Source: Syntrophorhabdus sp.
GTDB taxonomy: Bacteria; Desulfobacterota; Syntrophorhabdia; Syntrophorhabdales; Syntrophorhabdaceae
DNA length: 64,000 bases
NCBI GenBank assembly: GCA_012719415.1
Contig: JAAYAK010000210.1
Span: forward strand, 18,054 to 82,053
Direction: 5' to 3'
The notes under the pieces were generated by a model that saw only the letters and a program-made list of their open reading frames with translations, searched no databases and was not told the DNA's origin. The translations under genes were made by a program, and so were the position numbers. How positions within the stretch are numbered: the first letter of the stretch is position 1; the number at the start of each line of letters is the position of its first letter. Shown here piece by piece: positions 7,723-18,233 of this stretch.

Positions 7723-9690
7723 TTATATGCCGGGTTCCCTGGCCTCCAGGAACTCTTTCAATGCCTCGGCGGAGGTGAGGGGCTCGAAGCAGGTGGTGGC
7801 GATGCAGGGGATGATGACGTTTTCGCCGGGGTCGCCCCAGGTGACGCAGGTGCAAGGGTGATGGGCGAAGAGGGAGGCTTCGGCAAGTCCCGACCCTGCC
7901 CCGGCGCGGACCTCAAGCTTGACCATCCGGTAGAAGGCCTCCAGGGCGCAAAAATAATAGGCCCCATGGATCGCCATGGGGGAAGCCTCGGACGAGAAGG
8001 CCTCGAGGGCCGACCTCGCGTGATCGCGGTACCTGTCGTCACCTGATATCGCCGCGAGCTTGAGGAGCACAAGGATCGCAACCGCGTTCGCCGATGGTCT
8101 TGGTATGTCCTCGATGCCCTTGAGGCGGACCCCTATCACCTCCTCCTCGGTGTCGAAGAAGCCCGCGTCCCTGCCGTCCCGGAAACGTTCAATGCATCGG
8201 TCCATGAAAGCCTTTGCGTCGTCGAGATATTTCCTTTCACCCGTCGCCTCGTACGCGGCAATAAGAGCGTCGCAGAAGTACGCGTAGTCCTCGAGGAAGG
8301 CGTTCACGCCCTCGGAATGATAGAGCACCCCGTCCAGCACGTTCACGTCCCGGATCCTCTCAAGCGCCAGAAGCGCACGGTCGAGAACCGTTCTGTCGCC
8401 GAATGTCCTGTAGGCTTTACAGTAGGCCGATATCATCATGCCGTTGAGAGAGGTGTACAGGGCGGTATCGACAAAGGGTCTTTGCCTCTTCTCCCGCTCG
8501 GCGAGCAGCTTCTGTTTTCCTCTCTCTATGATCTCCGCCGTCGTCATGACAGTGAGACCCGTTTCGCCGGCGATGTCGTCGACGGTCCTGCGGACGGAGA
8601 GCACCACCTTCCGCGGGTCGTGGTGCACCGCGTTGCGGGCATCGAAAAGATGCGGGAACAGCACCCGGCACTCTTCATCGCCGAGTGTCCGCCTGAGGTC
8701 CTCCTCGGTCCACGTGAAGTATCCCCCTTCATCGTCAGGCGTCACGTCGGCGTCCATGCTTGCGTAGAAGCCGCCCCGGGGGTCCGAGAGCTCCTTATCG
8801 ACAAAGGCGATGATGCCCCGGGCCGTTTCCTTGAGGTATGGGTCACCGAAGAGCCTGAAGGCGTCGCAATAGTTCCTGAGAAGCCAGGCATTGTCGTCGG
8901 TCATCTTCTCGAAATGAGGCACAGCCCAACCGCTGTCCGTCGAATAACGGTGAAAACCGCCGCCTATCTGGTCGTGAAAACCGCCTTCCGCCATGGCCGA
9001 AAGCGTCTTCTTCAGCATGAGGGCGAGGCCTTCGTCACCGGAGAAAAAAAACCTGCCCAGCAGGAATTCAATCGCACCGGGCATGGCGAATTTCGGGGCG
9101 CTTCCGAAGCCTCCGTTGGCCTTGTCGAAGGCAGCTAGCATCCGTTCCGCCGCCTCATCGACAAGCGCGAGCGAGAGAGGCCCCGCCGCTTTCCTCTCTC
9201 TCCTGATGGCGTCGAAGAGGATCCCTCCCTGCTCCTCGATCTCGTCCCTCTTCTCCTTGTAGTAACGGCTGATCGCGAGGAGAACCGTCCCGAAGGCGGG
9301 CATTCCGTAACGCTCGGTGGGCGGGAAGTAGGTCCCCCCGAAAAAAGGTTTCTTGTCGGGGGTCAGAAAAACGCTGAGAGGCCATCCTCCGCCCTGTCCC
9401 ATGGCGGCCACCGCCTGCTGGTAACGGCGGTCGACGTCTGGCCGCTCGTCGCGATCGAGCTTGATGGCGATGTAGTGTTCGTTAAGGATCGCCGCCACAG
9501 TGTCATCTTCGAAGCTCTCCTTCGCCATGACGTGGCACCAGTGACACCAGATGGCCCCGGAGCTCAGAAAGACGGGTTTGTCTTCCCTCGCCGCCCTGTC
9601 AAAAGCCTCCTGCGACCAGGGGTGCCAGTCGATCCTCTGATGCGCTGCATGCCTGAGATACGCCGACCTTTCACGGGCAAGTCTGTTCAT
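7723..9690 (-). CDS. DUF255 thioredoxin-fold / six-hairpin glycosidase-like protein (YyaL/SSP411 family)
   Basis: 655 residues, normal for the family. The N-terminal thioredoxin-like domain has the CxxC motif WCHWC (C49, C52) and the WPLSVFLTPD block. The remainder is an (alpha/alpha)6 barrel like N-acylglucosamine epimerases, with the FEKMTDDNAWLLR and GGFHDQIGGGFHRYS motifs. The biochemical role of the family is not settled. The ATG at 9690 is preferred over one 36 bp upstream because GGAGG lies 4 nt before it and homology starts there. Confidence 0.9.
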   Translation of the reverse strand: MNRLARERSAYLRHAAHQRIDWHPWSQEAFDRAAREDKPVFLSSGAIWCHWCHVMAKESFEDDTVAAILNEHYIAIKLDRDERPDVDRRYQQAVAAMGQGGGWPLSVFLTPDKKPFFGGTYFPPTERYGMPAFGTVLLAISRYYKEKRDEIEEQGGILFDAIRRERKAAGPLSLALVDEAAERMLAAFDKANGGFGSAPKFAMPGAIEFLLGRFFFSGDEGLALMLKKTLSAMAEGGFHDQIGGGFHRYSTDSGWAVPHFEKMTDDNAWLLRNYCDAFRLFGDPYLKETARGIIAFVDKELSDPRGGFYASMDADVTPDDEGGYFTWTEEDLRRTLGDEECRVLFPHLFDARNAVHHDPRKVVLSVRRTVDDIAGETGLTVMTTAEIIERGKQKLLAEREKRQRPFVDTALYTSLNGMMISAYCKAYRTFGDRTVLDRALLALERIRDVNVLDGVLYHSEGVNAFLEDYAYFCDALIAAYEATGERKYLDDAKAFMDRCIERFRDGRDAGFFDTEEEVIGVRLKGIEDIPRPSANAVAILVLLKLAAISGDDRYRDHARSALEAFSSEASPMAIHGAYYFCALEAFYRMVKLEVRAGAGSGLAEASLFAHHPCTCVTWGDPGENVIIPCIATTCFEPLTSAEALKEFLEAREPGI

Positions 9691-9848
9691 GTGTCCTCCA
9701 TCAACCAGGAGCCGCGGATGCGTCATCGAATATGAGCACGAAAGGACGCAATGTCAATGACGAAGCGCCGGGCGTCATTGTTCCCTTGCCACCCGTTCTC
9801 GATCAGGGCATAATGGACAGGAGAAACAACACGACAGGGAGTGTGATC

Positions 9849-11150
9849 ATGGGACAGGGCAAAGATCTTCGGGTGTGTTTCGCGCTTGCCTTTGCGGCGC
9901 TCATATTTGTTTCCGTGAGAGGTGAGGCCATGGACCTTATCTTCAAGGACACGCAGTATTCCTTCCAGACCTTGAGGGCGATAGCCGCGACGGCCGGCGG
10001 GGCCGCCGATATCGGTGAATGCCTCAAGACAGCGTACCGCATCACGGAAGGAGATGATGAAAGCTGGTACCGCGAGTGGCGTGCCACAGCCGATGAGCGC
10101 AGGAAGGCCGCCGACGGTTTCGCGGCACAGGGCAGGGAGATGAGCGCTCATCAGGAATACCTGAAGGCGGCCAATTATTACAGGACGGCCGAGTTCTTTC
10201 TCCACAGGAACCCCGAAGACCCCCGCATACTTGCCACCTGGCGCGAAGGACGCGAGAGCTTTATCAGGGCGGCACGGCTTTCCCGAGCGCCGATAGTCCC
10301 CGTGGAGATCCCTTTCGAGGGCACGACCCTTCCCGCGTATCGCTGTCTCGTGGATGACCGGAAGGTGAAGCGGCCGCTTCTCATCATCCAGACAGGTTTC
10401 GACGGAACCGCGGAGGAGCTCTATTATACCGTGGCCGTCTTCGCCCTCGCGAGAGGATACAACTGCCTGCTGTTCGAGGGGCCGGGTCAGGGACGCGTCA
10501 TCCGTGAACAGAAGATACCATTCCGCCCGAACTGGGAGACCGTGATCACACCTGTCGTTGATTTCGCCCTGGGACAGGAGGAAACGGACCCCCGGCGCAT
10601 CGCGATAATGGGGATCAGCTTCGGGGGGTATTTCGTGCCGCGGGCCATGGCCTTCGAGAAAAGGATCCCCTTCTGCATAGTGAACGGCGGCGTCTACGAC
10701 TTTCACAAGACTGCCCGCCTCACCCCCGAGCTGGAGAAGATGCTCGACTCGGCGGAGGGCTCCGGGGCCATCGACAGGGAGGTTTACGAGAGGATGGAAA
10801 AGAGTCCTTCCCTCCGATGGGCGGTCGGCAACGGCATGTTCACCTTCCACGCGAAGACGCCGTCGGAGTGGTTCAGGATGACACGGGCCTACACGCTTGA
10901 AGGGGTGACGGACAGGATCACCTGCACGATGCTCGTCGTCGACTCCGAGGATGACAGGGACATGCCGGGCCAGTCACGAATGCTGTACAACGCGCTCAGG
11001 TCTCCCCGGGATTACATGCTCTTCACCAGGGAAGAAGGGGCGGAGGAACACTGCCAGGTGGGCGCCTCCCGTATATCGAACGCGCGCATCCTCGACTGGC
11101 TGGACAACGCAATGAAAGCAAAACCGATGATGGAGGGAAGCGGGAAATGA
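9849..11150 (+). CDS. Exported alpha/beta hydrolase (FrsA/2,6-dihydropseudooxynicotine hydrolase-like)
   Basis: 433 residues. An N-terminal signal peptide (hydrophobic FALAFAALIFV, cleavage after GEA) is followed by a helical region (about 40-150) and a C-terminal hydrolase fold. The nucleophile elbow is GISFGG (Ser257); likely acid Asp in the VVDSEDD segment near 367; His401 in EEHCQ. This layout of a helical N-domain plus catalytic domain matches the DUF1100/FrsA-like esterase group. Substrate unknown. The ATG at 9849 has AGGGAG 8 nt upstream; longer in-frame starts would bury the signal peptide. Monocistronic, divergent from the DUF255 gene. Confidence 0.75.
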   Translation: MGQGKDLRVCFALAFAALIFVSVRGEAMDLIFKDTQYSFQTLRAIAATAGGAADIGECLKTAYRITEGDDESWYREWRATADERRKAADGFAAQGREMSAHQEYLKAANYYRTAEFFLHRNPEDPRILATWREGRESFIRAARLSRAPIVPVEIPFEGTTLPAYRCLVDDRKVKRPLLIIQTGFDGTAEELYYTVAVFALARGYNCLLFEGPGQGRVIREQKIPFRPNWETVITPVVDFALGQEETDPRRIAIMGISFGGYFVPRAMAFEKRIPFCIVNGGVYDFHKTARLTPELEKMLDSAEGSGAIDREVYERMEKSPSLRWAVGNGMFTFHAKTPSEWFRMTRAYTLEGVTDRITCTMLVVDSEDDRDMPGQSRMLYNALRSPRDYMLFTREEGAEEHCQVGASRISNARILDWLDNAMKAKPMMEGSGK

Positions 11151-11240
11151 AGGCTCAATGAACAACTGCACCGTATCCTGCCGGATGGGAGCTTTGACGC
11201 TTTTCGTTCGACTGTCGATCTTCGGCCAATTCGCTCTTGT

Positions 11241-11271
11241 CTGGTTATTGGGATTTGATCATTGGTTATTC
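11241..11271. repeat. Word family B repeat between convergent genes
   Basis: CTGGTTATTGG and GATCATTGGTTATT words, here in one orientation only. The repeat overlaps the end of ahbD, so its last residues (KNNQ) are encoded by repeat sequence. Confidence 0.65.
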
Positions 11272-12278
11272 TTTTCCCTGTACGAACACAGCGGCTCTTC
11301 CTGGAGGTAATCTCCCGTCTCCTCGTAGGCGCGGGCGCGGCAGCCGCCGCAGATGCGGACATAGCGGCAGGTCGAGCATTTTCCACGATATAACGTGAGA
11401 TCGCGCAGGCGCCGGAACACCTCGGAGCCCTCCCAGACAGTCCTCACACCGTCCCTTCGCACATCGCCCGAATCGATCTCAAGGTAACCGCAGGGCTGGG
11501 CGATGCCTCGGTGAGAGATGAACATGAAGCTCTTCCCGGCAAGGCACCCCGCGCTTTTCGGCGTCTCCCCATCTTCCTTCACGATGCGGTAATAGTGCGG
11601 GGCGCAGGTCACCTTCATCTCCAGTTCGCCCCTCTTTTCAATTGCCCGAAGCCGGTGGAGCACCTCCTCATAGGCCTCGGCGGAGAGCTCCTTTCCCTTG
11701 AGACCCGTTCCCCTGCCGACAGGCACGAGGAGAAAAACGTGCCAGGCGACAGCCCCGAGGGACCTGACCAACGCATAGATATCGTCGAGGTCATCGACAT
11801 TGAGCCTCGTTACCGTGGTATTTATCTGGAAAGGCAGACCCGTCAGCTTGAGCATCCCTGCCGCCCCGGTCACGGCCCGGAAGGACCCGTCGACACCACG
11901 AAACTTGTCGTGACCGGTTTCGTCCCTTGCGTCGATGCTGAGGCTCACCCTCTTTATACCCGAGGCCTCGAGCCTTTTCGCCGCCCCTTCGTCGACAAGG
12001 GTACCGTTCACGGCGATGACCATTCTCAATCCCCTGTCATTGCCATATTCGATGATGTCGAAGATATCGGGCCTCATCAGCGGTTCCCCGCCGGTCAGGA
12101 TGACCGTCGGCTCCGAGAAGGACAGGATACCATCGATAATGGCCCTGCATTCTTCCGTCGAGAGCTCGCCCTCGTAAGGGCCCGATGCCGCTGACGCGCG
12201 GCAGTGCATGCAGGAAAGGTTGCAGTTGCGGGTCAGCTCCCAGGCGACCATCCTCAAAGGGTATGTTCTTTCGCCCAT
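11259..12278 (-). CDS. ahbD: Radical SAM heme b synthase
   Basis: 339 residues. The radical SAM triad is C19-x3-C23-x2-C26 (TRNCNLSCMHC), followed by a GGEP motif near 63. A C-terminal SPASM-like region holds CSTCRYVRICGGC near 306-318 for auxiliary Fe-S clusters. AhbD decarboxylates the two propionates of Fe-coproporphyrin III to vinyl groups, the last step of siroheme-derived heme b synthesis. Adjacency to hemB and ahbC supports this assignment over other SPASM proteins. It overlaps the hemB 3' end by 25 bp. Confidence 0.85.
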   Translation of the reverse strand: MGERTYPLRMVAWELTRNCNLSCMHCRASAASGPYEGELSTEECRAIIDGILSFSEPTVILTGGEPLMRPDIFDIIEYGNDRGLRMVIAVNGTLVDEGAAKRLEASGIKRVSLSIDARDETGHDKFRGVDGSFRAVTGAAGMLKLTGLPFQINTTVTRLNVDDLDDIYALVRSLGAVAWHVFLLVPVGRGTGLKGKELSAEAYEEVLHRLRAIEKRGELEMKVTCAPHYYRIVKEDGETPKSAGCLAGKSFMFISHRGIAQPCGYLEIDSGDVRRDGVRTVWEGSEVFRRLRDLTLYRGKCSTCRYVRICGGCRARAYEETGDYLQEEPLCSYREKNNQ

Positions 12279-13240
12279 GTACCGATCTCTTTCGCAAAGT
12301 AGGTAATGATGATGTCCGCGCCGGCGCGCCGGATGCTTGTCGTGGATTCGATGACCGCCCGCTTCAGATCGAAGGATCCCTTCGCGGCCGCGAACCTGAT
12401 CATTGAATACTCGCCGCTCACGCTGTACGCCGCGAGAGGTATGTTGAACCTTTCTCTCGCCTGGCTCAAGACGTCGAGGTAAAAGAGCGCCGGCTTCACC
12501 ATGATTATGTCCGCCCCCTCCTCGATATCGAGAGCGATCTCCCGCATGGCCTCGCGGCTGTTGGGCGGGTCCATCTGGTAGGACCTGCGGTCACCGAACT
12601 GTGGGGCCGATTCGGCCGCCTCCCGGAAGGGGCCGTAGAGACAGGACGCATACTTCGCGGCGTAGCTCATGACGGGCACATTGTAGTCTCCGTGAAGGTC
12701 GAGCATCTCCCTGATGGCCCGCACCCTGCCGTCCATCATGTCCGAGGGCGCAACAATGTCGGCGCCGGCCATGACGTGGCTGAGCGCGCTCTTTGCGAGG
12801 AGCTTCAGGGTCTCGTCGTTGTCGACGTAGCCGTCCTTCACGATACCACAGTGGCCGTGGCTCGTGTACTCGCACATGCAGACGTCGGTGATGATGAGAA
12901 TGTCGTCGCCGAAGCGGCCCTTGATGGCCCGCACCGCCTGTTGGACGATACCGTTCCTGTCGTAAGCGCCGCTCCCCGTTTCATCCTTCTTCTCCGGTAT
13001 GCCGAAGACGAGGACGGCAGGCACACCGGCATCAAGGGTCTTCTCCACCTCGCTGAGGACACCGTCGACGGAGAACTGGCTGATCCCGGGCATGGCATCG
13101 ATGGGAACCTCTCGTTCACTCATCTCCTTCACGAACACGGGGTAGACGAGGCAGTCGCCTGAGAGCGTGGTTTCACGGACCATGCTCCTCAGTTTCTCGT
13201 TCTTTCTCATTCTCCTCGGCCGATACGTCGGATAACGCAT
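12254..13240 (-). CDS. hemB: Delta-aminolevulinic acid dehydratase (porphobilinogen synthase)
   Basis: 328 residues, full length. The metal site CMCEYTSHGHC (about 121-131) indicates a zinc-type enzyme. The two Schiff-base lysines are in SYAAKYAS (near 198) and MVKPALFY (near 249). It condenses two 5-aminolevulinate molecules to porphobilinogen, the common tetrapyrrole precursor. It lies between the two radical SAM genes of the Ahb route; 240 bp with an inverted word array separate it from ahbC. Confidence 0.97.
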   Translation of the reverse strand: MRYPTYRPRRMRKNEKLRSMVRETTLSGDCLVYPVFVKEMSEREVPIDAMPGISQFSVDGVLSEVEKTLDAGVPAVLVFGIPEKKDETGSGAYDRNGIVQQAVRAIKGRFGDDILIITDVCMCEYTSHGHCGIVKDGYVDNDETLKLLAKSALSHVMAGADIVAPSDMMDGRVRAIREMLDLHGDYNVPVMSYAAKYASCLYGPFREAAESAPQFGDRRSYQMDPPNSREAMREIALDIEEGADIIMVKPALFYLDVLSQARERFNIPLAAYSVSGEYSMIRFAAAKGSFDLKRAVIESTTSIRRAGADIIITYFAKEIGTWAKEHTL

Positions 13241-13258
13241 GACACCTCCTTAACAGAT

Positions 13259-13481
13259 AATCACCAATGACCAAATTCCAATAACCAGGGAAAGAAAAGC
13301 CACCAAGGGACCAGACACCAATAACCACGAACTGATAATGACAAATTTACCAGATTCCGATTTACCAGACAACAGTCGCGTCAATGGTCGACCGGCCTGA
13401 CGGTGATCTGCGTCTTGCCTGGTCATTGATTATTGGTCAATTGGTTATTGTCTGGTTACTGGAATGTGATCATTGATCATT
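13259..13481. repeat. Inverted word array, family B (hemB-ahbC gap)
   Basis: The left arm 13259-13288 pairs with the right arm 13452-13481 at 25 of 30 positions (words such as CTGGTTATTGGAAT and GTCATTGG). More degenerate copies fill the space between. The right arm touches the ahbC stop codon. The array separates two genes read in the same direction and could act as an attenuator or terminator. Confidence 0.8.
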
Positions 13482-14664
13482 ATCGTTTTATTTCTTCATC
13501 CGTCAGGTAGCACTGCGGGTCTTCGGACCAGAGGTTGCCCGTTGCCGCCTCCGCGCGGACGCGGAAGTTGCCGGCACAGACATCGAGCCATCTGCATGTC
13601 GCACAGCGGCCGCCCACGTACTTCTTCTTTTCCTTGAGCTTTGCCATGACCGGGTCCGTGAGATCCGTCCAGATAGCGCTGAAAGGCCGCTCACGAACGT
13701 TGCCGAAACTGTAGTGCCTCCAGAACTGGTCTGCGTGTACATTCCCCTTTTCGTCGACGCAGGCAATACCGAGGCCCGAAGAGTTCCCCTCGTTCATCCT
13801 GAGCAGCTCCAGCACCTCAGCCGCCCGGACCGGGTCCTCCTTAAGAAGCCTCAGGTAGACGTAAGGGCCATCTGCGTGATTGTCGACGGTGAGGACCTCC
13901 GGCGATCCCCCCTTATCGAAGAGCGCCTTCGTCCTGTCCATGATGAGGTCAACAACGCGGCGCGTCTCATCGTGGCGAAGGTCCTCTTCCATGAGCTTCG
14001 ATCCTCGCCCGGCATAGACAAGATGGTAGAAGCAAACGCGCTGTATGCTCTCTTCCTCTATGAGGTCGAAGATCTTCGGGACCTCGTCGATATTCCTCTT
14101 ATTTATGGTGAACCTGAGGCCCACCTTTATACCCGCGTCCCTCGCGTTCCTGATCCCGTCCATGGCACGCGCGAAGGCCCCCTCGACACCACGGAAAGCA
14201 TCGTTTATCTCGCTCATGCCATCGAGGCTGACACCGATGTAGGACAGCGAGCACCGGGCGAACACCCGCGCCTTTTCCTTCGTGATGAGGGTACCGTTCG
14301 TCGATATGACGGCCCTGACGCCCTTTTTCACCGCGTGGTCGATAAGCTCCGGAAGGTCCTCCCTCAACACCGGCTCCCCTCCGGAGAAGAGGATGACGGG
14401 CACACGGAAACGAGCCAGGTCATCGATGAGCGCTTTGCCCTCCTGTGTCGACAACTCGTCTCCCCTGTAATCTTCGCCCTCGGCGAAGGCATAACAGTGA
14501 ACGCACCTGAGATTGCAGCGCTTCGTCGTGTTCCAGACCACGACGGGCCTCTTGTCCTTTGAGAACTGCAGAAGGTGCGAGGGCAGAAGCGACGAATCCC
14601 TGCCGTACCTCAGGGGGTCGGAGGCCTCCACGGCCCCGCAGTAGAGTTTGGATATGCCGATCAT
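13480..14664 (-). CDS. ahbC: 12,18-didecarboxysiroheme deacetylase (radical SAM)
   Basis: 394 residues. The N-terminus MIGISKLYCG with ALRYGR-like and LPSHLLQFSKDK blocks is typical of AhbC. Radical SAM cysteines are C50, C54 and C57 (CNLRCVHC), then SGGEP. The C-terminal SPASM-type region has CATCRWLDVCAGN. AhbC removes the two acetate side chains of didecarboxysiroheme to give Fe-coproporphyrin III. An upstream in-frame ATG (14718) exists, but homology and AAGGG support 14664. Confidence 0.9.
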   Translation of the reverse strand: MIGISKLYCGAVEASDPLRYGRDSSLLPSHLLQFSKDKRPVVVWNTTKRCNLRCVHCYAFAEGEDYRGDELSTQEGKALIDDLARFRVPVILFSGGEPVLREDLPELIDHAVKKGVRAVISTNGTLITKEKARVFARCSLSYIGVSLDGMSEINDAFRGVEGAFARAMDGIRNARDAGIKVGLRFTINKRNIDEVPKIFDLIEEESIQRVCFYHLVYAGRGSKLMEEDLRHDETRRVVDLIMDRTKALFDKGGSPEVLTVDNHADGPYVYLRLLKEDPVRAAEVLELLRMNEGNSSGLGIACVDEKGNVHADQFWRHYSFGNVRERPFSAIWTDLTDPVMAKLKEKKKYVGGRCATCRWLDVCAGNFRVRAEAATGNLWSEDPQCYLTDEEIKR

Positions 14665-14736
14665 GGTGCCCTTATTGTGAGCCGAAACGTGAAAAAAGTC
14701 AACGCCCTTGTCCCGCACGACAAAGAGCCCAACTTA

Positions 14737-14765
14737 TTGAAAAGCGGCTTTTTCTGTGATATGCT
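14737..14765 (+). promoter_or_regulatory. Promoter of tRNA-Pro
   Basis: TTGAAA (14737-14742), 17-nt spacer ending TGA (an extended -10 element), and TATGCT (14760-14765). It starts transcription a few bases before the tRNA at 14776. Confidence 0.7.
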
Positions 14766-14775
14766 GGTGGCTGAT

Positions 14776-14854
14776 CGGGGCGTGGCGCAGTATGGTTCAG
14801 CGCGCTTGCCTTGGGCGCAAGAGGCCGCTGGTTCAAATCCAGTCGCCCCGACCA
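14776..14854 (+). tRNA. tRNA-Pro (anticodon TGG)
   Basis: 79 nt with encoded CCA. Acceptor CGGGGCG pairs with CGCCCCG, the anticodon stem CTTGC/GCAAG encloses loop CTTGGGC with anticodon TGG, and the T arm GCTGG-TTCAAAT-CCAGT is intact (G-T pair at its end). Confidence 0.95.
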
Positions 14855-14861
14855 GAAAACT

Positions 14862-14992
14862 GGCTTGAACCGCTTGAACCGCTTGAACCGCTTGAACGTC
14901 CGAGGCGAATGGAAGCTTCTCACGCGGTATTCGTTTATATCCCGCGATTCTTTCCTTTTTCTTACCCTCAAACGCTCAAGCGGTTCAAGCCG
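14862..14992. repeat. Inverted word array, family A (tRNA-Pro / nitroreductase gap)
   Basis: Left part 14862-14898 is four tandem copies of the 9-bp word CGCTTGAAC. The right part 14973-14992 (CGCTCAAGCGGTTCAAGCCG) is the inverted word. The two can pair across a 74-nt loop, just after the tRNA end and just before the stop of the convergent nitroreductase. Confidence 0.85.
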
Positions 14993-14996
14993 CCTC

Positions 14997-15650
14997 TTAG
15001 TCTATCCACCTCACGAAGCTCTCCAGCTCCTCCCGGGGGGAGGTGAACTCGTTGATGGGGCTTGCCGGGTCGGCGTAGCCGAGGGCGGCGCCGATCACCA
15101 CGTCCTTGTTGTCGGGAATGTTCAGTATCTCCTTGATATCATCCTCGTAGGCATTGATGAGGCCGATGGGACACGTGGACAGGCCGAAGCTGTGCGCGAC
15201 AAGGAGAAAATAACCGAGAACAATGCCGATATCTACGAGACGGGCCTCGGAAAAGGCGTTGTCAAGGCAAAAGATGACCGCCGACGGGGCACCGTAGAAG
15301 TTGCAGCTTCCCTCGTTCACGAAACGGTTGAAATCCTGCCCCATTTTCTCAAGGTAGGGATTCATCAATATGAAAGACTCGGCTCCCCTCTTATGGAACT
15401 CGGCTGAAAGGGGCTTTACGTTCCCGGGGCTGCAGGAGATCTGTTTCTCACGATACAGCTTGACGAGCCTTCGGCTGAGCCTCGCCTTCTCTTCACCCAT
15501 AACGACGACAAACTCCCAGGGTTGAAGGTTGATGGCCGACGGGGCATGGATGGCAAGCCGCAGTATCTCCTCTATCTGCTCTTTCGAGACTTCATCGGGC
15601 TTGAACGCGCGAACACTCTTTCTCACCTTGATGGCTTCGATCAGATCCAT
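14997..15650 (-). CDS. Nitroreductase family protein
   Basis: 217 residues. Conserved FMN-binding residues of the family are visible: RKSVRAF near the N-terminus, HAPSAINLQPWEFVVV, and the C-terminal IGAALGYAD block. Family members are FMN-dependent NAD(P)H oxidoreductases acting on nitro compounds, quinones or flavins; the physiological substrate is unknown. The ATG at 15650 has AGGAGG 9 nt upstream; the longer open frame is not supported. No tie to the neighbours is evident. Confidence 0.85.
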   Translation of the reverse strand: MDLIEAIKVRKSVRAFKPDEVSKEQIEEILRLAIHAPSAINLQPWEFVVVMGEEKARLSRRLVKLYREKQISCSPGNVKPLSAEFHKRGAESFILMNPYLEKMGQDFNRFVNEGSCNFYGAPSAVIFCLDNAFSEARLVDIGIVLGYFLLVAHSFGLSTCPIGLINAYEDDIKEILNIPDNKDVVIGAALGYADPASPINEFTSPREELESFVRWID

Positions 15651-15685
15651 GGGGTAGGTCCTCCTTTCTTTGAATGCTAGAGACC

Positions 15686-16384
15686 TCAGACCGTGAACTC
15701 GGTCTGTTTCACCGACGACGAGACTATCGCACGATGAACGATCCTCCCATATTCGTTGACGAGGATGTTGTCGACAAGATCCCTGGCTGCCCTTTCGCAG
15801 AGCCAATCGGGAAGGCCTGACATTGCATGGATCAAAAGGCACGCCCTGGTGGTCTCGCTCTCGATCCTGTCCTTGTTCGACCTCTTCCAGAGCCACCGCC
15901 GCGTGAGTGCATCACTGTCATCCTTCACGATCACCTCGCCCTTTTCCACAGTCTCCTGCTCGCCCATATCCATGGGGATGAAGGTTTCCGTGCCGCTGGC
16001 GAAGGTAAGACTGATATTGCCGTCCACCCCGCTCACGGCGTGCCCGCTGATGGGAGCAAGGTACTTGAGGGCGACCGAGTTGTAGAGGTCGACCAGGGGA
16101 TTGAAGCGTGGGAACGGTCCCCCTTTGAGGGCCCGCCTGAGAAGGGATTCTATGAAACTCGGATACTTCGTCGGGGCCATGCCCATTTTCTTGAAGGCTT
16201 CCCGCCAGGCCTTTATGTTCGGATGGTCCTGCGGACGTTCAAAAGAAAAATGGACTCTCAGATCGTCAACGACTTCCTCGAGTCCATCTTCGCCGTACCT
16301 TATATTGTCAATCTCACAAACAACCACACCGACCTGCAACGCAGGAAAAAGGCTGAATAGCCTCTCGTCGATGGTGAAGACCAT
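15686..16384 (-). CDS. B3/B4 tRNA-binding-domain protein
   Basis: 232 residues. The pattern VHFSFERPQDHPNIKAWREAFKKMG then YPSFIESLLRRAL and NPLVDLYNSVALKYLAPISGHAV-type blocks is that of the stand-alone B3/B4 domain, which is related to the editing domain of PheT. Such proteins may hydrolyse misacylated tRNA. Its ATG overlaps the atpC stop as TAATG, so it is translationally coupled to the F1 operon, an unexpected partner. No signal peptide. Confidence 0.8.
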   Translation of the reverse strand: MVFTIDERLFSLFPALQVGVVVCEIDNIRYGEDGLEEVVDDLRVHFSFERPQDHPNIKAWREAFKKMGMAPTKYPSFIESLLRRALKGGPFPRFNPLVDLYNSVALKYLAPISGHAVSGVDGNISLTFASGTETFIPMDMGEQETVEKGEVIVKDDSDALTRRWLWKRSNKDRIESETTRACLLIHAMSGLPDWLCERAARDLVDNILVNEYGRIVHRAIVSSSVKQTEFTV

Positions 16385-16785
16385 TATATTTTCTTGGACG
16401 CCACGCCTATACGGGCGATAGCCCGAAGCAGTGCCATTTCCATCAGCCGGTATTCCGTATGATCATAAGCCATCGTCTTAAGCATGGTCTCAGCACGTTC
16501 CATTGCTTTCTTTGCCCGCTCAACATCTATCTCCTTCGCGGACTCCGCAGTATCAACAAGCAATGTAACCTTGTCGTCGACCACCTCGGCGAACCCACCG
16601 CTCGATGCTATATAGGTGGTCTCCGAACCCTTCTTGTACCGGATCTCTCCTATACGAAGGGTGGTGAGGAACTGGGTGTGGCCCGGCATGATACCGAACT
16701 CACCCTCGGCTCCCGTGGCCTCCACCACGTCGACTTCATCCTTGACAACCGTTCTCTCAGGGGTAATTATCTCAAGGTTGAGCAT
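16384..16785 (-). CDS. atpC: ATP synthase F1 epsilon subunit
   Basis: 133 residues. The N-terminal beta-sandwich has LEIITPERTVV and GEFGIMPGHTQFLTTL; two C-terminal helices follow. Epsilon joins the rotor to the c-ring and can inhibit ATP hydrolysis. It is the last F1 gene and overlaps the next gene by one base (TAATG). Confidence 0.95.
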   Translation of the reverse strand: MLNLEIITPERTVVKDEVDVVEATGAEGEFGIMPGHTQFLTTLRIGEIRYKKGSETTYIASSGGFAEVVDDKVTLLVDTAESAKEIDVERAKKAMERAETMLKTMAYDHTEYRLMEMALLRAIARIGVASKKI

Positions 16786-16794
16786 AATGTTCTC

Positions 16795-18216
<1,422 letters not shown>

Positions 18217-18233
18217 CTATCTTCCTCCTTAGA

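Noticed and set aside
14862..14992. Possible CRISPR array (repeats near tRNA-Pro)
   Set aside because: Units are 9 bp and directly joined, with no unique spacers and no cas gene nearby.
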